DNA from: Williamsia sterculiae
GTDB lineage: Bacteria; Actinomycetota; Actinomycetes; Mycobacteriales; Mycobacteriaceae
Length of the DNA: 64,000 nucleotides
Assembly (NCBI RefSeq): GCF_900156495.1
Contig: NZ_FTNT01000004.1
Span: forward strand, 248,001-312,000
Direction of reading: 5' to 3'
Position 1 is the first letter of the stretch. Every line of letters begins with the position of its first letter. The notes under the pieces are model-generated. The model was not told the DNA's origin and did not search any database. It saw only the letters and a list, made by a program, of their open reading frames with translations. Shown here in pieces: positions 37,952 through 47,032 of this stretch. The position numbers and the translations under genes are program-made.

Positions 37952-38851
37952 ATGCTTCGTTCACTTGTCATCGGTGCGCTTGCCGTCGTGGGTACCGTGT
38001 CGGTCTCGACCGCCGCCGTCGGCGCTGCACCGGTGTTCTCCGTCGGTTCGTCGGTGACGGTGTCGGGCGCGGTGACCGATCCGGCAACGTATTCGTTGGA
38101 GGCTCTCGATGCGCTGCCCCAGGTATCGGTCGCTTCGACCCGGGCACCCGGCACGTCGGTCGCGGGGGTGTCGTTGCAGACACTGGTCACCAAGGGCAGT
38201 CCTCGGCTGGATGCGGGAAAGAACCCTCTGCTGCGGGTCGCCGTCACGGTGCGGGGTATCGGTCGCGCGGTGACCTTCACGCTCGGTGAACTCGATGCGG
38301 GATTCGGTGATCATCCCGCCGTCCTCACGAGTGCCACATCCGGCAGTGCAACGACACGCGCAGATCTCGTTGTGCCGGGCGACCGGACAGCGGCACGATC
38401 CGTCTTCGGCGTGAGCCGCGTCGAGGTCTCTCTCACGCCCCCGGGTCCGGTCACCGCATCGGCAGGCGGTGTCGATGTCGTCGAGGGGAACCGCACCGTG
38501 ACCGTGCCGAGCACGGTACTCGCACGACTACCCCAGCACCGCGAAACCGTGTCTTTCAACGCATCCGGCGTGACGACGTCTCGTACGTTCGTCGGCCCCG
38601 ATCTCGCCGTCGCGCTGGGTGCCGTCGGAGTCTTCCCTCCCGCCTTCACATCGGTGTTGACCGTGACCGGCACCGACAGTTACGCGGCCGACGTCACGCT
38701 CGGTGAGGCTTTCTTCGGCGGTCGGCCGCTGCTGCTGGCCCTGTCCGAGAATGGCACCCGGCTCCCGCACCCACGTTTGGTGACCGTAGGCGACAAGAAG
38801 GGTGGTCGTTACGTCACCGACACCACGTCGGTGACCGCCAGGACCACATAG
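37952..38851 (+). CDS. secreted protein with two molybdopterin-binding-fold-like repeats
   Basis: 299 residues. A signal peptide reads MLRSLVIGALAVVGTVSVST and ends near AVGAAP (about residue 26). Two similar halves follow (from about 30 and about 160), each with a pattern like VSGAVTDPATYSLEALDALP, then TRAPGTSVAGVSLQTLV, resembling the SUOX-type molybdopterin-binding domain without its cofactor cysteine. It may be a structural relative rather than an enzyme. It faces a MoeA-like gene, which is suggestive. The function is unknown. Confidence 0.65.
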   Translation: MLRSLVIGALAVVGTVSVSTAAVGAAPVFSVGSSVTVSGAVTDPATYSLEALDALPQVSVASTRAPGTSVAGVSLQTLVTKGSPRLDAGKNPLLRVAVTVRGIGRAVTFTLGELDAGFGDHPAVLTSATSGSATTRADLVVPGDRTAARSVFGVSRVEVSLTPPGPVTASAGGVDVVEGNRTVTVPSTVLARLPQHRETVSFNASGVTTSRTFVGPDLAVALGAVGVFPPAFTSVLTVTGTDSYAADVTLGEAFFGGRPLLLALSENGTRLPHPRLVTVGDKKGGRYVTDTTSVTARTT

Positions 38852-38910
38852 CAGGCGCAAGGTGCAACCCGGTGGCCGTTCGGGCGTCAGCCAGAATCGC
38901 ACCGAGACCG

Positions 38911-40128
38911 TCACATGGCATGAAATCGAATGATCTCGGCAGTCGGTGACGGGCCCGATCCCTCTACAACCGCGAGCGCCGTCCGGTTGATCAATCCGGC
39001 AAGATGCGCGGTACGGGTGCAGGGGTCGATGTCCCAAGCACCGTCTGCACGTTGCACGGCGGGGTAGATCCGCGCCGGGCCTGTGCCCGACCGCACCGCA
39101 GCAGTGAGACGTCCTCGTACCGGGGCAACGCTGATTCCGAGTAGCGAGTGCGCCACGGCCCGACCGGTGGTCATGATCGCGGTGACGGCGGCCAGGGGGT
39201 TGCCGGGGATACCGACGATCACCCGTCCGTCGGGTAGCAGTGCAAGCAACTGAGATCCGGCTGGGCGACAGAGGATCCGGTCCGCAATGATCTCGGCCCC
39301 GAGACGATGCAGCACGCTGCGCAGATGATCGCTGGCACCGTGACCGGTGCCGCCCACCACGAAGATGACCGGTGCGTCGGCGGATGCGACGATCGAATCG
39401 TCCCGGAATTCACGGTCGGACCGATATTCTGTCGCGGTTTGGGCGTATCCGATGTCCCGTAACCAGGTCGGCAGCACGGGTCCGAGGCTGTCTCGCGTCT
39501 GCCCCGGGCGCAGTCCGTCTGCGGTGCTGATCTCATCGCCGGTGATCACGACCTGAGCCCGAAGAGGCCCACGCACAGTCAATGTCGTACGTTCTGCGGT
39601 CAGGGCCGCCGACATGACCGCCGGTCCGACGACCGTCCCTGCTCGTGCCAGCACGCAGTCGAGCGTCCAGTTCTCGCCACGACGGCGGATGTCGTTACCG
39701 ATTCCTGGTCGACGACCCGCAACGTCCACCAACCGGCCACCCCACAACTGGCGGGCGTTCTCCCGGCGAAGCACGAACGACGTCATGGGCGGAACCAACG
39801 CACCGGTGGCGATGACCGTCGCGGTCCCGTCCGCGAGAGGGCGGGGACGTTCAGAGCCCGCCGTGACCGCGCCGTCGAGAACATGCCATGGCCCCGGCCC
39901 ACTCACGGCGAAGCCGTCCATGGCGGAGGTGTCAGCGGGCGGGAAGACGGATTGAGGTCGTAACGGCTCTGCGAGCGCGGCACCCATCGCCGCGTGCGTC
40001 GGTACCGGTTGTGGCCGCAGGGGCGCGATACGTTCGCTGACCACGCGACGCATGTCAGCGATGGTCAGCTCCGCGACGCGGTGTCCCCCCGCATTGACGT
40101 CGACTGTGGGTGACGGCACCGAGTTCAT
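38911..40128 (-). CDS. MoeA-like molybdopterin molybdotransferase
   Basis: 405 residues. The N-terminus contains LRPQSVFPPADTSAMDGFAV, the MoeA signature with MDGFA. The central MPT-binding (MoaB-like) domain contains VVITGDEIST and FVVGGTGHGASDHL (the GGTGxxxxD loop), and the C-terminal domain has GIPGNPLAAVTAI. It would insert molybdate into molybdopterin. It is diverged from standard MoeA and may be a specialised paralogue. The ATG at 40128 is preferred to 40170. It converges with the secreted protein gene. Confidence 0.82.
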   Translation of the reverse strand: MNSVPSPTVDVNAGGHRVAELTIADMRRVVSERIAPLRPQPVPTHAAMGAALAEPLRPQSVFPPADTSAMDGFAVSGPGPWHVLDGAVTAGSERPRPLADGTATVIATGALVPPMTSFVLRRENARQLWGGRLVDVAGRRPGIGNDIRRRGENWTLDCVLARAGTVVGPAVMSAALTAERTTLTVRGPLRAQVVITGDEISTADGLRPGQTRDSLGPVLPTWLRDIGYAQTATEYRSDREFRDDSIVASADAPVIFVVGGTGHGASDHLRSVLHRLGAEIIADRILCRPAGSQLLALLPDGRVIVGIPGNPLAAVTAIMTTGRAVAHSLLGISVAPVRGRLTAAVRSGTGPARIYPAVQRADGAWDIDPCTRTAHLAGLINRTALAVVEGSGPSPTAEIIRFHAM

Positions 40129-40543
40129 CCGACCACCATGACCTGCACCGCGTACGGGGCCGTTGCACACCGGTCAGCACGGCGTCACCAGATGCGCACT
40201 CGACGCAACCGCTGCCCGTGAGCGATCGGCGGCCGTTCCTCGGCAGAGTCGCGCGCCGGCGCCGGAGTCCACACCCCGTCGAGCCGGACGCACCCGGGGG
40301 TACGCTTCTCACCGCGCGGGCGACGAGGAGAAACGGCTCTCGAGTGCCGACCTCATCGGTTATCTCAGGCCACGGGTGTACTGTCGCCGTCAGAGCGCGC
40401 GCACTCGCGACATCATCGCTCCCTCCGGGACCATCATCATCTCTGGGATGAGTCGGTGCATCTCACGGTCGTCACGGCCGCCGCACGTCTTTCACAGCCC
40501 TCGTGTGTGTCGCGCTCCCCCTCACCTCCGAAAGGATCTCCGC
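40129..40543. other. 415-bp spacer with a candidate promoter
   Basis: Between the MoeA start and the 44-residue ORF. TGTACTGT at 40377-40384 (extended -10) would start a transcript near 40391, giving a leader of about 150 bases before 40544. That leader contains several short inverted segments but matches no riboswitch I can recognise. No convincing gene is seen on either strand. Confidence 0.45.
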
Positions 40544-40678
40544 ATGAGTGATCTGTTTTCCCACCCGTCCGCCGACGAGCCCTCCGACGCCCCGACTCGG
40601 ATGACTCCCGGCGCCGAGTACCCGGTGTTCTCGGACATCGAATCGGCCACCGATTCGATGTCGCCACCGCAGGTCTGA
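40544..40678 (+). CDS. 44-residue acidic peptide of unknown function
   Basis: ATG to TGA with AAAGGA eight bases upstream. GC-rich third positions support coding. The peptide is acidic and rich in Ser, Pro, Asp and Thr, begins MSDLFSHPSADEPS and ends with a Ser/Thr/Pro-rich tail; it has no signal peptide, helix or cysteine. It could be a small regulator, a peptide-modification substrate, or a partner of the membrane protein downstream (131 bp). No maturase lies nearby. Function not recognised. Confidence 0.5.
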   Translation: MSDLFSHPSADEPSDAPTRMTPGAEYPVFSDIESATDSMSPPQV

Positions 40679-40809
40679 GCGAACCCGGCGGCTGTGGTCA
40701 GGTTCGCACGCACCGCCGATGACATGTCATTTCCTTCTCGATTAGCCTGAACAACGAGGCGGCCGCCGCAGCGTGTCGGTCGTGACCCGGGTGAGAAAGC
40801 TGACCGACG

Positions 40810-41406
40810 ATGAACGACGAGAGCAAGCGACAGTTTCTCCGCGATCCTTCGGTGTCGTCGTCGCTCTCCCATCCGCTCGTCCGCCCGGTGGACATCGCAC
40901 AGCGCCGCGTTCAGCGACTGATCGCCGTCTGCACCCTGCTCGCGGCGGGATTCGCTCTCGTCCCCGGATTCTTCGCCTATACGGCGACCCAGAACTCGTC
41001 GACGTCGCAGCTCACGACCACCACGGTCACCGCGACCACCGACACCTCATCGCGGGCCACGGCCACCACGAATCCCGTTGTCGCAACCAACCCCGCCGCC
41101 TCCGCCAGTTCCACGAGTCGGGTGCGCGCACACTGGCGGTGGGACGGCACTACCCGATCAGGTCTGCTCACCGTCGCACCCGGAACCGCGGCTGGAACCA
41201 AGATCCCGCTCAACGTCGACGCCAGGGGTTTTCCGACCCGAGCCGTTCCACCCGCTGATCCGACGACCACCGCCGTGGTGGTCATCATCGGCGGACTGTT
41301 GCTGGTCGCGGCGTTGGCGCACCTCGCCGTCATGGCCTGCCGACGTCGGTTCGACCGCATCCGCGACCGTCAGTGGACCGAAGCGCTCGAGCGACTGCTT
41401 ACCTGA
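40810..41406 (+). CDS. two-helix membrane protein of an actinobacterial family
   Basis: 198 residues. Helix 1 is near residues 37-58 (LIAVCTLLAAGFALVPGFFAY) and helix 2 near 155-175 (VVVIIGGLLLVAALAHLAVM). Between lies a Thr/Ser/Ala-rich linker and a small domain with HWRWDG..RSGLLTVAPGTAAGTKIPLNVDARG, as in conserved actinobacterial membrane proteins of unknown role. The C-terminus is basic and cytoplasmic. A start at 40810 is likely; there is no clear ribosome site. Confidence 0.75.
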   Translation: MNDESKRQFLRDPSVSSSLSHPLVRPVDIAQRRVQRLIAVCTLLAAGFALVPGFFAYTATQNSSTSQLTTTTVTATTDTSSRATATTNPVVATNPAASASSTSRVRAHWRWDGTTRSGLLTVAPGTAAGTKIPLNVDARGFPTRAVPPADPTTTAVVVIIGGLLLVAALAHLAVMACRRRFDRIRDRQWTEALERLLT

Positions 41407-41418
41407 CGCGTCTCGCGC

Positions 41419-42453
41419 TCAGCGCGCCCGGTCCGTGTCCCGCGACGGTTGCACCCGCTTCGGCTCACCCGGCATCTTCGGATAACTGGGCGGGTACGGC
41501 AGATCGCCCAGGCCGGCGGACTCGTCCCTCGCCACCTGATCGAGCACCGGCTCCAGCGACGCCCGGTGGTCGGCGATGTCGCCCATCGGATCGGGGCGCT
41601 TCGTCAGCAGATCCGGCACCGTGGCGATGGTGAGGTCGTCGGGGTCCGCATCTGCCAGTTCGTCCCAGGTCAGTGGTGTGGACACGGTCGCGATCGGGGT
41701 CTTGCGCGCCGAGTACGCCGACGCCATCGTCCGATCGCGGGCGGCCTGGTTGAAGTCGATGAAGATCCGCTCACCGCGCTCCTCCTTCCACCACGAGGTG
41801 GTGACGCGCTCCGGATCGCGACGCTCCAGTTCCCGCGCGATCGCGATGACCGCGCGCCGGGTCTGGATGAAGTCCCACCGCGGCTCGATGGGCGCGTAGA
41901 TGTGGATGCCTCGGCCCCCCGATGTCTTGGCGAACGCGGTCAGTCCCCACTCCTCCAGCAACGGTCGCACCAGGTCGATGGCCACCGTGCGGGCGTCGGC
42001 GAAGTCGGTACCGGGCTGTGGGTCGAGGTCGATCCGCAGCTGGTCGGGGTGGTCGTTGTCGGGCGCGATGGTCGGCCACGGATGAAAGGTGATCGTCCCC
42101 AGGTTGGCGGCCCACACGATGTCGGCGGCGTTGGTGACGCGGATGGCGTCCGCGGTGCGACCCGACGGGAAGGTGATCCCGGTGGACTGGACGTGATCGG
42201 GATGTTTGGCGGCGATTCGCTTCTGGTAGATCTCCTCACCCTCCACCCCGTCGGGAAAGCGCTGCAAGAACGTCGGGCGGTCCCGCAGCGCACCGAGGAG
42301 TGCGCCACCCGATGCGACGGTCCGGTAGTACTCCACCAGGTCGCGTTTGCGACCACCGTCCGCCCCCAACCGCGGGTAGTAGATCTTGTCCGGGTTCGAG
42401 AGTCGGACCGCGACCCCGTCCACATCGAGCTCTTCCGCGGGTGCCTTGGCCAT
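41419..42453 (-). CDS. LigD-type polymerase domain protein (NHEJ PolDom)
   Basis: 344 residues, a stand-alone primase-polymerase of the archaeo-eukaryotic type. LSNPDKIYYPRLGADGGRKR, YQKRIAAKHPDHVQ, QLRIDLDPQPGTDF (the DxD metal site), TSGGRGIHIYAPI and GERIFIDFNQAARD are PolDom hallmarks. It adds nucleotides to DNA ends in bacterial NHEJ. M. tuberculosis Rv3730c is the counterpart, next to ligC. The ATG at 42453 follows GAAAGG. It diverges from ligC over 88 bp. No Ku gene is in the window. Confidence 0.92.
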   Translation of the reverse strand: MAKAPAEELDVDGVAVRLSNPDKIYYPRLGADGGRKRDLVEYYRTVASGGALLGALRDRPTFLQRFPDGVEGEEIYQKRIAAKHPDHVQSTGITFPSGRTADAIRVTNAADIVWAANLGTITFHPWPTIAPDNDHPDQLRIDLDPQPGTDFADARTVAIDLVRPLLEEWGLTAFAKTSGGRGIHIYAPIEPRWDFIQTRRAVIAIARELERRDPERVTTSWWKEERGERIFIDFNQAARDRTMASAYSARKTPIATVSTPLTWDELADADPDDLTIATVPDLLTKRPDPMGDIADHRASLEPVLDQVARDESAGLGDLPYPPSYPKMPGEPKRVQPSRDTDRAR

Positions 42454-42541
42454 CGGTGGGGAACCTTTCGCAGACGTCGGACGCGTGGTCGGTGTGTTCG
42501 AAGTTACCTGTGTTCCCCATTCACGGGCGACAATGTGTGCC

Positions 42542-43624
42542 ATGCAGCTTCCTGTGATGCCACCGGTCTCGCCGATGCTGGCCAAGGCGGTGACGACGAT
42601 CCCGCCCGGCGCCTCCTACGAGCCGAAGTGGGACGGTTTCCGGTCGCTGGTCTTCCGCGACGGCGACGAGGTCGAGCTGGGCAGCCGCAACGAGAAGCCG
42701 ATGACCCGCTATTTTCCGGAACTCGTCGACGCCATCGTCGCCGAACTGCCCGAACGCTGTGTGATCGACGGAGAGATCGTCATCGCCACCGACGACGGCC
42801 TGGATTTCGATGCGCTGCAGCAGCGCATCCATCCGGCCGCATCCCGGGTGACCATGCTGTCGGAGAAGACGCCCGCTTCGTTCATCGCCTTCGACCTGCT
42901 CGCCCTCGGCGACGACGACTACACCGGCCGACCGTTCGCCGAACGCCGCGAAGCACTCACCACCGCACTGTCCGCCGCCGGCTCCTCGGTGCATCTGACG
43001 CCGACGACCGCCGACGTCGACACCGCGCAGCGGTGGTTCACCGAATTCGAGGGTGCGGGGCTGGACGGGGTGATCGCCAAGCCGCTCGACGGCATCTATC
43101 AGCCGGACAAACGAACCATGTTCAAGATCAAGCACACCCGGACCGCCGACTGCGTGGTGGCCGGTTTCCGATGGCACAAGACGTCGACAGAGGAGACACC
43201 GTTGATCGGCTCGCTGTTGCTCGGCCTCTACAACGAGACCGGACGACTGCAGCACGTCGGGGTGGTCGGGGCGTTCACCGCCAAACGGCGTGCTGAGCTG
43301 GTCGGTGAGCTCGAGCCGCTGCTCATGCGCGAGGGCGACAACCACCCGTGGCAGGAGTGGGCGAATACCGACGCCCATGCGGGGCAACGACTGCCGGGTG
43401 CAGTCAGCCGGTGGAACGCGACCAAGAACCTCTCGTTCGTGGCGTTGCGTCCCGAGCAGGTGATGGAGGTCAAATACGAACACATGGAGGGTGATCGCTT
43501 TCGTCATCTCGCCCACTTCATCCGCTGGCGTGACGACCGCACCCCCGAGTCGTGCACCTATGAACAACTGGAACGACCCCTGACCTACCGGCTCGACGAC
43601 ATCGTGCCGGGTCTGGTCTCGTGA
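42542..43624 (+). CDS. ligC: ATP-dependent DNA ligase LigC
   Basis: 360 residues, close to the 358 of M. tuberculosis LigC. Motif I is YEPKWDGFRSLVF with the AMP-binding Lys, SRNEKP is motif Ia-like, ERCVIDGEIVIA is motif III, DGVIAKPL is motif IV, and FKIKHTRTADCVV is motif V, followed by the OB domain. It seals 5'-phosphate nicks as a backup NHEJ or base-repair ligase. The ATG at 42542 is not preceded by a good ribosome site; the ATG at 42533 adds three residues and is equally possible. It is divergent from the PolDom gene. Confidence 0.93.
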   Translation: MQLPVMPPVSPMLAKAVTTIPPGASYEPKWDGFRSLVFRDGDEVELGSRNEKPMTRYFPELVDAIVAELPERCVIDGEIVIATDDGLDFDALQQRIHPAASRVTMLSEKTPASFIAFDLLALGDDDYTGRPFAERREALTTALSAAGSSVHLTPTTADVDTAQRWFTEFEGAGLDGVIAKPLDGIYQPDKRTMFKIKHTRTADCVVAGFRWHKTSTEETPLIGSLLLGLYNETGRLQHVGVVGAFTAKRRAELVGELEPLLMREGDNHPWQEWANTDAHAGQRLPGAVSRWNATKNLSFVALRPEQVMEVKYEHMEGDRFRHLAHFIRWRDDRTPESCTYEQLERPLTYRLDDIVPGLVS

Positions 43625-43631
43625 GACACCT

Positions 43632-44576
43632 GTGATCCCAACAGATGTCGGTGTCGGTCGGTACGCACCCTCCCCGTCGGGTGACCTCCATATCGGCAAT
43701 CTGCGCACCGCACTACTGGCCTGGTTGTTCGCCCGACACACCGACCGCGGATTCGTGCTACGGATGGAGGATCTGGACCGGGTCGCGCACGGTGCCGCCG
43801 AACGACAACTCGACGACCTGCGCGCGCTGGGCATCGACTGGGAGCCTCCCGTGGTACGACAATCGGACCGACGGTCGTTCTACGACAACACCATCGAGAC
43901 CCTCACCGCACGCGGATTGACCTACGAGTGTTGGTGTACCCGCCGCGAGATCCTGGAGGCGCCTGCGGCTCCCCACACACCCGCGGGCGCGTACCCGGGT
44001 ACCTGCCGAAACCTGACCGGGGCCGAACTCGCCGAACGGCGGGCAGGCAACCGGCCGCCCGCGCTGCGACTACGGTCGTCGGTGCAGCACATGACGGTGA
44101 CCGATCTGTTGCACGGTGAGTACACAGGTGCGGTGGACGATCTGGTGTTGCGGCGCAACGATGGAACGCCCGCCTACAACCTGGTGGTGGTCGTCGACGA
44201 CGCCGCGCAGGGCGTCGATCAGGTGGTCCGGGGTGACGATCTGCTCTCCTCGACACCCCGGCAGGCGTATCTGGCCGCATTGCTGGACATCGCCGTCCCG
44301 ACGTATGCCCATGTGCCGATGGCTCTCAACCGCGAGGGCGTCCGACTGGCCAAACGCGACGGCGCGGTGACCCTCGCGGACCTCGCGGCCGCGGGGGTCA
44401 CCGCGCCCGTGGCGGTGTCGGTGATCGCGGAGTCCCTGGGTCTTGCCGCACGCGGTGAATCCGTCACCGCGAGCGACCTGCTCACGCGATTCGACCCCGC
44501 GCTGCTACCGCGTCAACCGTGGGTGTTCGACCCCAGCAGTGTCAGACGGTCGGTGGTGAGACCGGCCCCTGGGTGA
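43632..44576 (+). CDS. gluQRS: glutamyl-Q tRNA(Asp) synthetase
   Basis: 314 residues, a GluRS catalytic core without an anticodon domain. [18 protein letters not shown] is the HIGH region and [11 protein letters not shown] the KMSKS equivalent; a CxC pair in [10 protein letters not shown] sits where GluQ binds zinc. The enzyme glutamylates the queuosine of tRNA-Asp. The GTG at 43632 is 7 bp after ligC. Another queuosine enzyme, Tgt, lies just downstream on the opposite strand. The last 35 bp overlap the convergent membrane protein gene. Confidence 0.92.
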   Translation: MIPTDVGVGRYAPSPSGDLHIGNLRTALLAWLFARHTDRGFVLRMEDLDRVAHGAAERQLDDLRALGIDWEPPVVRQSDRRSFYDNTIETLTARGLTYECWCTRREILEAPAAPHTPAGAYPGTCRNLTGAELAERRAGNRPPALRLRSSVQHMTVTDLLHGEYTGAVDDLVLRRNDGTPAYNLVVVVDDAAQGVDQVVRGDDLLSSTPRQAYLAALLDIAVPTYAHVPMALNREGVRLAKRDGAVTLADLAAAGVTAPVAVSVIAESLGLAARGESVTASDLLTRFDPALLPRQPWVFDPSSVRRSVVRPAPG

Positions 44577-45534
44577 GGGTGCGATATGCGTACACCCCGG
44601 CGATCAGGGTGACCGGGACGGTCACCAGTAGACCGACGAGGCAGACCAGAAAGCCGACGATGTTGAGGAGCACGCAGACGATGGCCAGAGGCAGCAGCTG
44701 CCCGACGTTCTGCGTGGTCAGTCGGAAGCTCGACTTGATGCCATCGATCGCACCCTGCTGGCGGTCGATGACGAAGGTCAGCGAGTAATAGGTCAGGTAC
44801 GCCACGATGATGCCGGGCAAGATGAACAGAATGAAGCCGACGCCGGTCAGCAGGCCGACGATGATGCTGACCACGATCACGGTGACGACGTTGTGGAATC
44901 GGAAGAACGCCCCGACCGACGGCTTGGTGCCGTCGACCTCGCTCAGCGCGCCACGCGTGTACGCGGCCTGGAACAGTGTCGACACCACGAATGACACAAC
45001 GCTGCCGATGATCGACAGGATCGACGTTCCGACGGAGACGTCGCTGTCGGTGCCGAGGGTGAAGCCACCCGAGACGTTGCCGACGTCGAAACCGCTGAAC
45101 GCGAAGTTGATGATCGCGCTCACCACCACGCCCAACAGGATCACGGCGATCCACGATCCGGCATTGCTCTTGTACTTGTTCCAGCCGTAACTCAGGGCGT
45201 CACCGATGGAGAACTGCCCGCTCGGCGCCAGCCCCTCATTGCCGCCGGGGAACCCCCCGTAGCCCGGCTGTCCCTGCGGTGGATACTGGCCGGGCGGTGG
45301 TGGGTACGAGCCGGACGGGTAACCGCCCTGCTGGCCCGGAGGTGGGTATGAACCCTGTTGGGGGTATCCCTCCTGGGGGTATGAACCCTGAGGATAACCC
45401 TGTTGCGGGTAGCCTTCGCCGGGCTTGTTCAGGTCGGGGCGCTCGCCCTGCCCACCTGGTTGTCCACCCCCGTAAGGATTGCGGTACGGGTCGTTCTGGG
45501 GCGGTTCGTTGCCGGGCGGCGTGTTGCTGGTCAT
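44542..45534 (-). CDS. proline-rich membrane protein with GYPQ repeats
   Basis: 330 residues. The first about 115 are disordered and rich in Gly, Tyr, Pro and Gln, with repeats such as [16 protein letters not shown]. From about residue 120 come five or six helices, with [15 protein letters not shown] first and [17 protein letters not shown] last, in the style of Yip1/DUF4013-like proteins. AAAGGGAC precedes the ATG. Proteins of this shape are common in Mycobacteriales envelopes. It lies between gluQRS and tgt, with its own promoter, and nothing proves a link to them. The 3' end overlaps gluQRS by 35 bp. Confidence 0.78.
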   Translation of the reverse strand: MTSNTPPGNEPPQNDPYRNPYGGGQPGGQGERPDLNKPGEGYPQQGYPQGSYPQEGYPQQGSYPPPGQQGGYPSGSYPPPPGQYPPQGQPGYGGFPGGNEGLAPSGQFSIGDALSYGWNKYKSNAGSWIAVILLGVVVSAIINFAFSGFDVGNVSGGFTLGTDSDVSVGTSILSIIGSVVSFVVSTLFQAAYTRGALSEVDGTKPSVGAFFRFHNVVTVIVVSIIVGLLTGVGFILFILPGIIVAYLTYYSLTFVIDRQQGAIDGIKSSFRLTTQNVGQLLPLAIVCVLLNIVGFLVCLVGLLVTVPVTLIAGVYAYRTLTQGPVSPPTV

Positions 45535-45607
45535 GGGGGTCCCTTTCCGGTCCAGCCGATGATCATGCGGTGACGACCGCGGGCACGGACGACGCATCGT
45601 CTGTGTT

Positions 45608-45640
45608 CCGCGGGACCCTCACTGTATAGACGGCCCGCGG
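45608..45640 (-). promoter_or_regulatory. promoter inside an inverted repeat before the membrane protein gene
   Basis: On the minus strand TATACAGT (about 45627-45620) is a strong extended -10 for the proline-rich protein. It is framed by CCGCGGG (45608-45614) and CCCGCGG (45634-45640), an inverted repeat that could be an operator or a hairpin after tgt. Confidence 0.5.
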
Positions 45641-45694
45641 CCCGCACGGAAGGAAAACAACCCAACCGAGGAGAACCGTTGTGTTCTCGCAACC

Positions 45695-46963
45695 TCAGGT
45701 GTGCGCTCCCGCGTAGTACCGGCCGAGGAAGTCGTCACGGAAGGCCTCATAGTCGCCGTCGATGATTGCTTGTCGCGCGCGGTCAACCAGGCTCACGATG
45801 AAGTGCTCGTTGTGGATGGTGCACAGCGTCGACGCCAGCCCCTCCTTGGCCTTGAACAGGTGGTGGATATAGGCGCGGCTGTACCGCGACGTGTAGTTCT
45901 CGACCTCCGGGTCCAACGGCCCGAAGTCGCGCTTGAAACGGCTGTTGGTGATGTTGTACCGACCGTCGCGCGAATAGATGGCACCGTTGCGCGCCACCCG
46001 GGAGGGGGACACGCAGTCGAAGGTGTCCACCCCGTTCTCGATCGCGGTGAAGATGTCGTCGGGTTCGCTGATCCCCAGCAGATGTTTCGGTTTGTGCTCC
46101 GGCAGTTCTTCGTTCACCCAACGAACGATCGTGCCGAGATTCTGTTTCTCCAGCGCACCGCCGATTCCGTATCCGCCGAATCCCCGCCCGCCGGCATCGA
46201 CGTCGCGGTCACTGATCTCGGCGAGGTCGCGAGCGGCCTTGCGTCGCAGGTCTTCGTACTGCGCCCCCTGCAATACACCCCACAAGGACTGCAACGGCCG
46301 GTGCGTACGTTCCCGGCTCAGGTCGTTGTGCGCGATCAGGCAGCGGATGGCCCACTGTCGGGTCCGTTCCAGCGAGTCCACCTGATACGCACGGGTGTTC
46401 ATCAACGTGGTCAGTTCGTCGAAGGCGAAGATGATGTCCGCGCCCAACTCGTGCTGGATTCGCATCGAACTCTCCGGGGTGAACCGATGTCGCGAACCGT
46501 CGAGGTGCGACTTGAAGGTCACCCCGTCGTCGTCGACGAGAGCCAGACGTTCCTTGCCCTCCGCGATCACCGCGTCGTCCTGCAATCCGGTCACGTCCAT
46601 CGCGATGACCTTCTTGAACCCCGCGCCCAGCGACATCACCTGGAAACCACCGCTGTCGGTGAAGGTGGGTCCCGACCAGTTCATGAAGCGGCCCAATCCG
46701 CCCGCGAGGTCGACGATCTCCGAACCGGGTTGCAGGTACAGGTGATACGCGTTCGCGAGCACCGCCTGCGCTCCGACCGCGGCGACCGACTCCGGCAGCA
46801 CGGTTTTCACCGTCGCCTTGGTCCCCACCGGGACGAAGGCCGGAGTGCGGATCTCACCGTGCGGAGTGACCAGCACCCCGACACGACCAAGCGTCCCGGG
46901 CAGCCGAGCCTGCACGCGGAACGCCGCATCGGCGGGCAGGCCGTGACCCATCGGTTCGCTCAC
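45695..46963 (-). CDS. tgt: tRNA-guanine transglycosylase (Tgt), zinc cysteines lost
   Basis: About 422 residues from the GTG at 46963 (the ATG at 46951 is also possible). It exchanges G34 of Asp, Asn, His and Tyr tRNAs for queuine or preQ1. The TIM-barrel motifs are intact: FTDSGGFQVMSL with the general-base Asp (about 103), GGYGIGGALEK and GVDTFDCVSPSR with the nucleophilic Asp (about 313). The zinc site is not: where the family has DPxCxCxxC, this reads DPEVENYTSRYS, with none of the three cysteines, although the final HHL is kept. It lies next to gluQRS, which acts on the product. Confidence 0.92.
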   Translation of the reverse strand: MSEPMGHGLPADAAFRVQARLPGTLGRVGVLVTPHGEIRTPAFVPVGTKATVKTVLPESVAAVGAQAVLANAYHLYLQPGSEIVDLAGGLGRFMNWSGPTFTDSGGFQVMSLGAGFKKVIAMDVTGLQDDAVIAEGKERLALVDDDGVTFKSHLDGSRHRFTPESSMRIQHELGADIIFAFDELTTLMNTRAYQVDSLERTRQWAIRCLIAHNDLSRERTHRPLQSLWGVLQGAQYEDLRRKAARDLAEISDRDVDAGGRGFGGYGIGGALEKQNLGTIVRWVNEELPEHKPKHLLGISEPDDIFTAIENGVDTFDCVSPSRVARNGAIYSRDGRYNITNSRFKRDFGPLDPEVENYTSRYSRAYIHHLFKAKEGLASTLCTIHNEHFIVSLVDRARQAIIDGDYEAFRDDFLGRYYAGAHT

Positions 46964-47032
46964 GTCAGCATCTTCGCAGTCCGGCACCGGCCGGACCAAT
47001 TCCCGACCGACGACGACCGTCGGCCACGCGGG

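Noticed and set aside
40391-40543. Possible riboswitch in the leader of the 44-residue ORF
   Set aside because: Compared by eye with c-di-AMP and molybdenum-cofactor riboswitch cores near the MoeA-like gene; no conserved core found.
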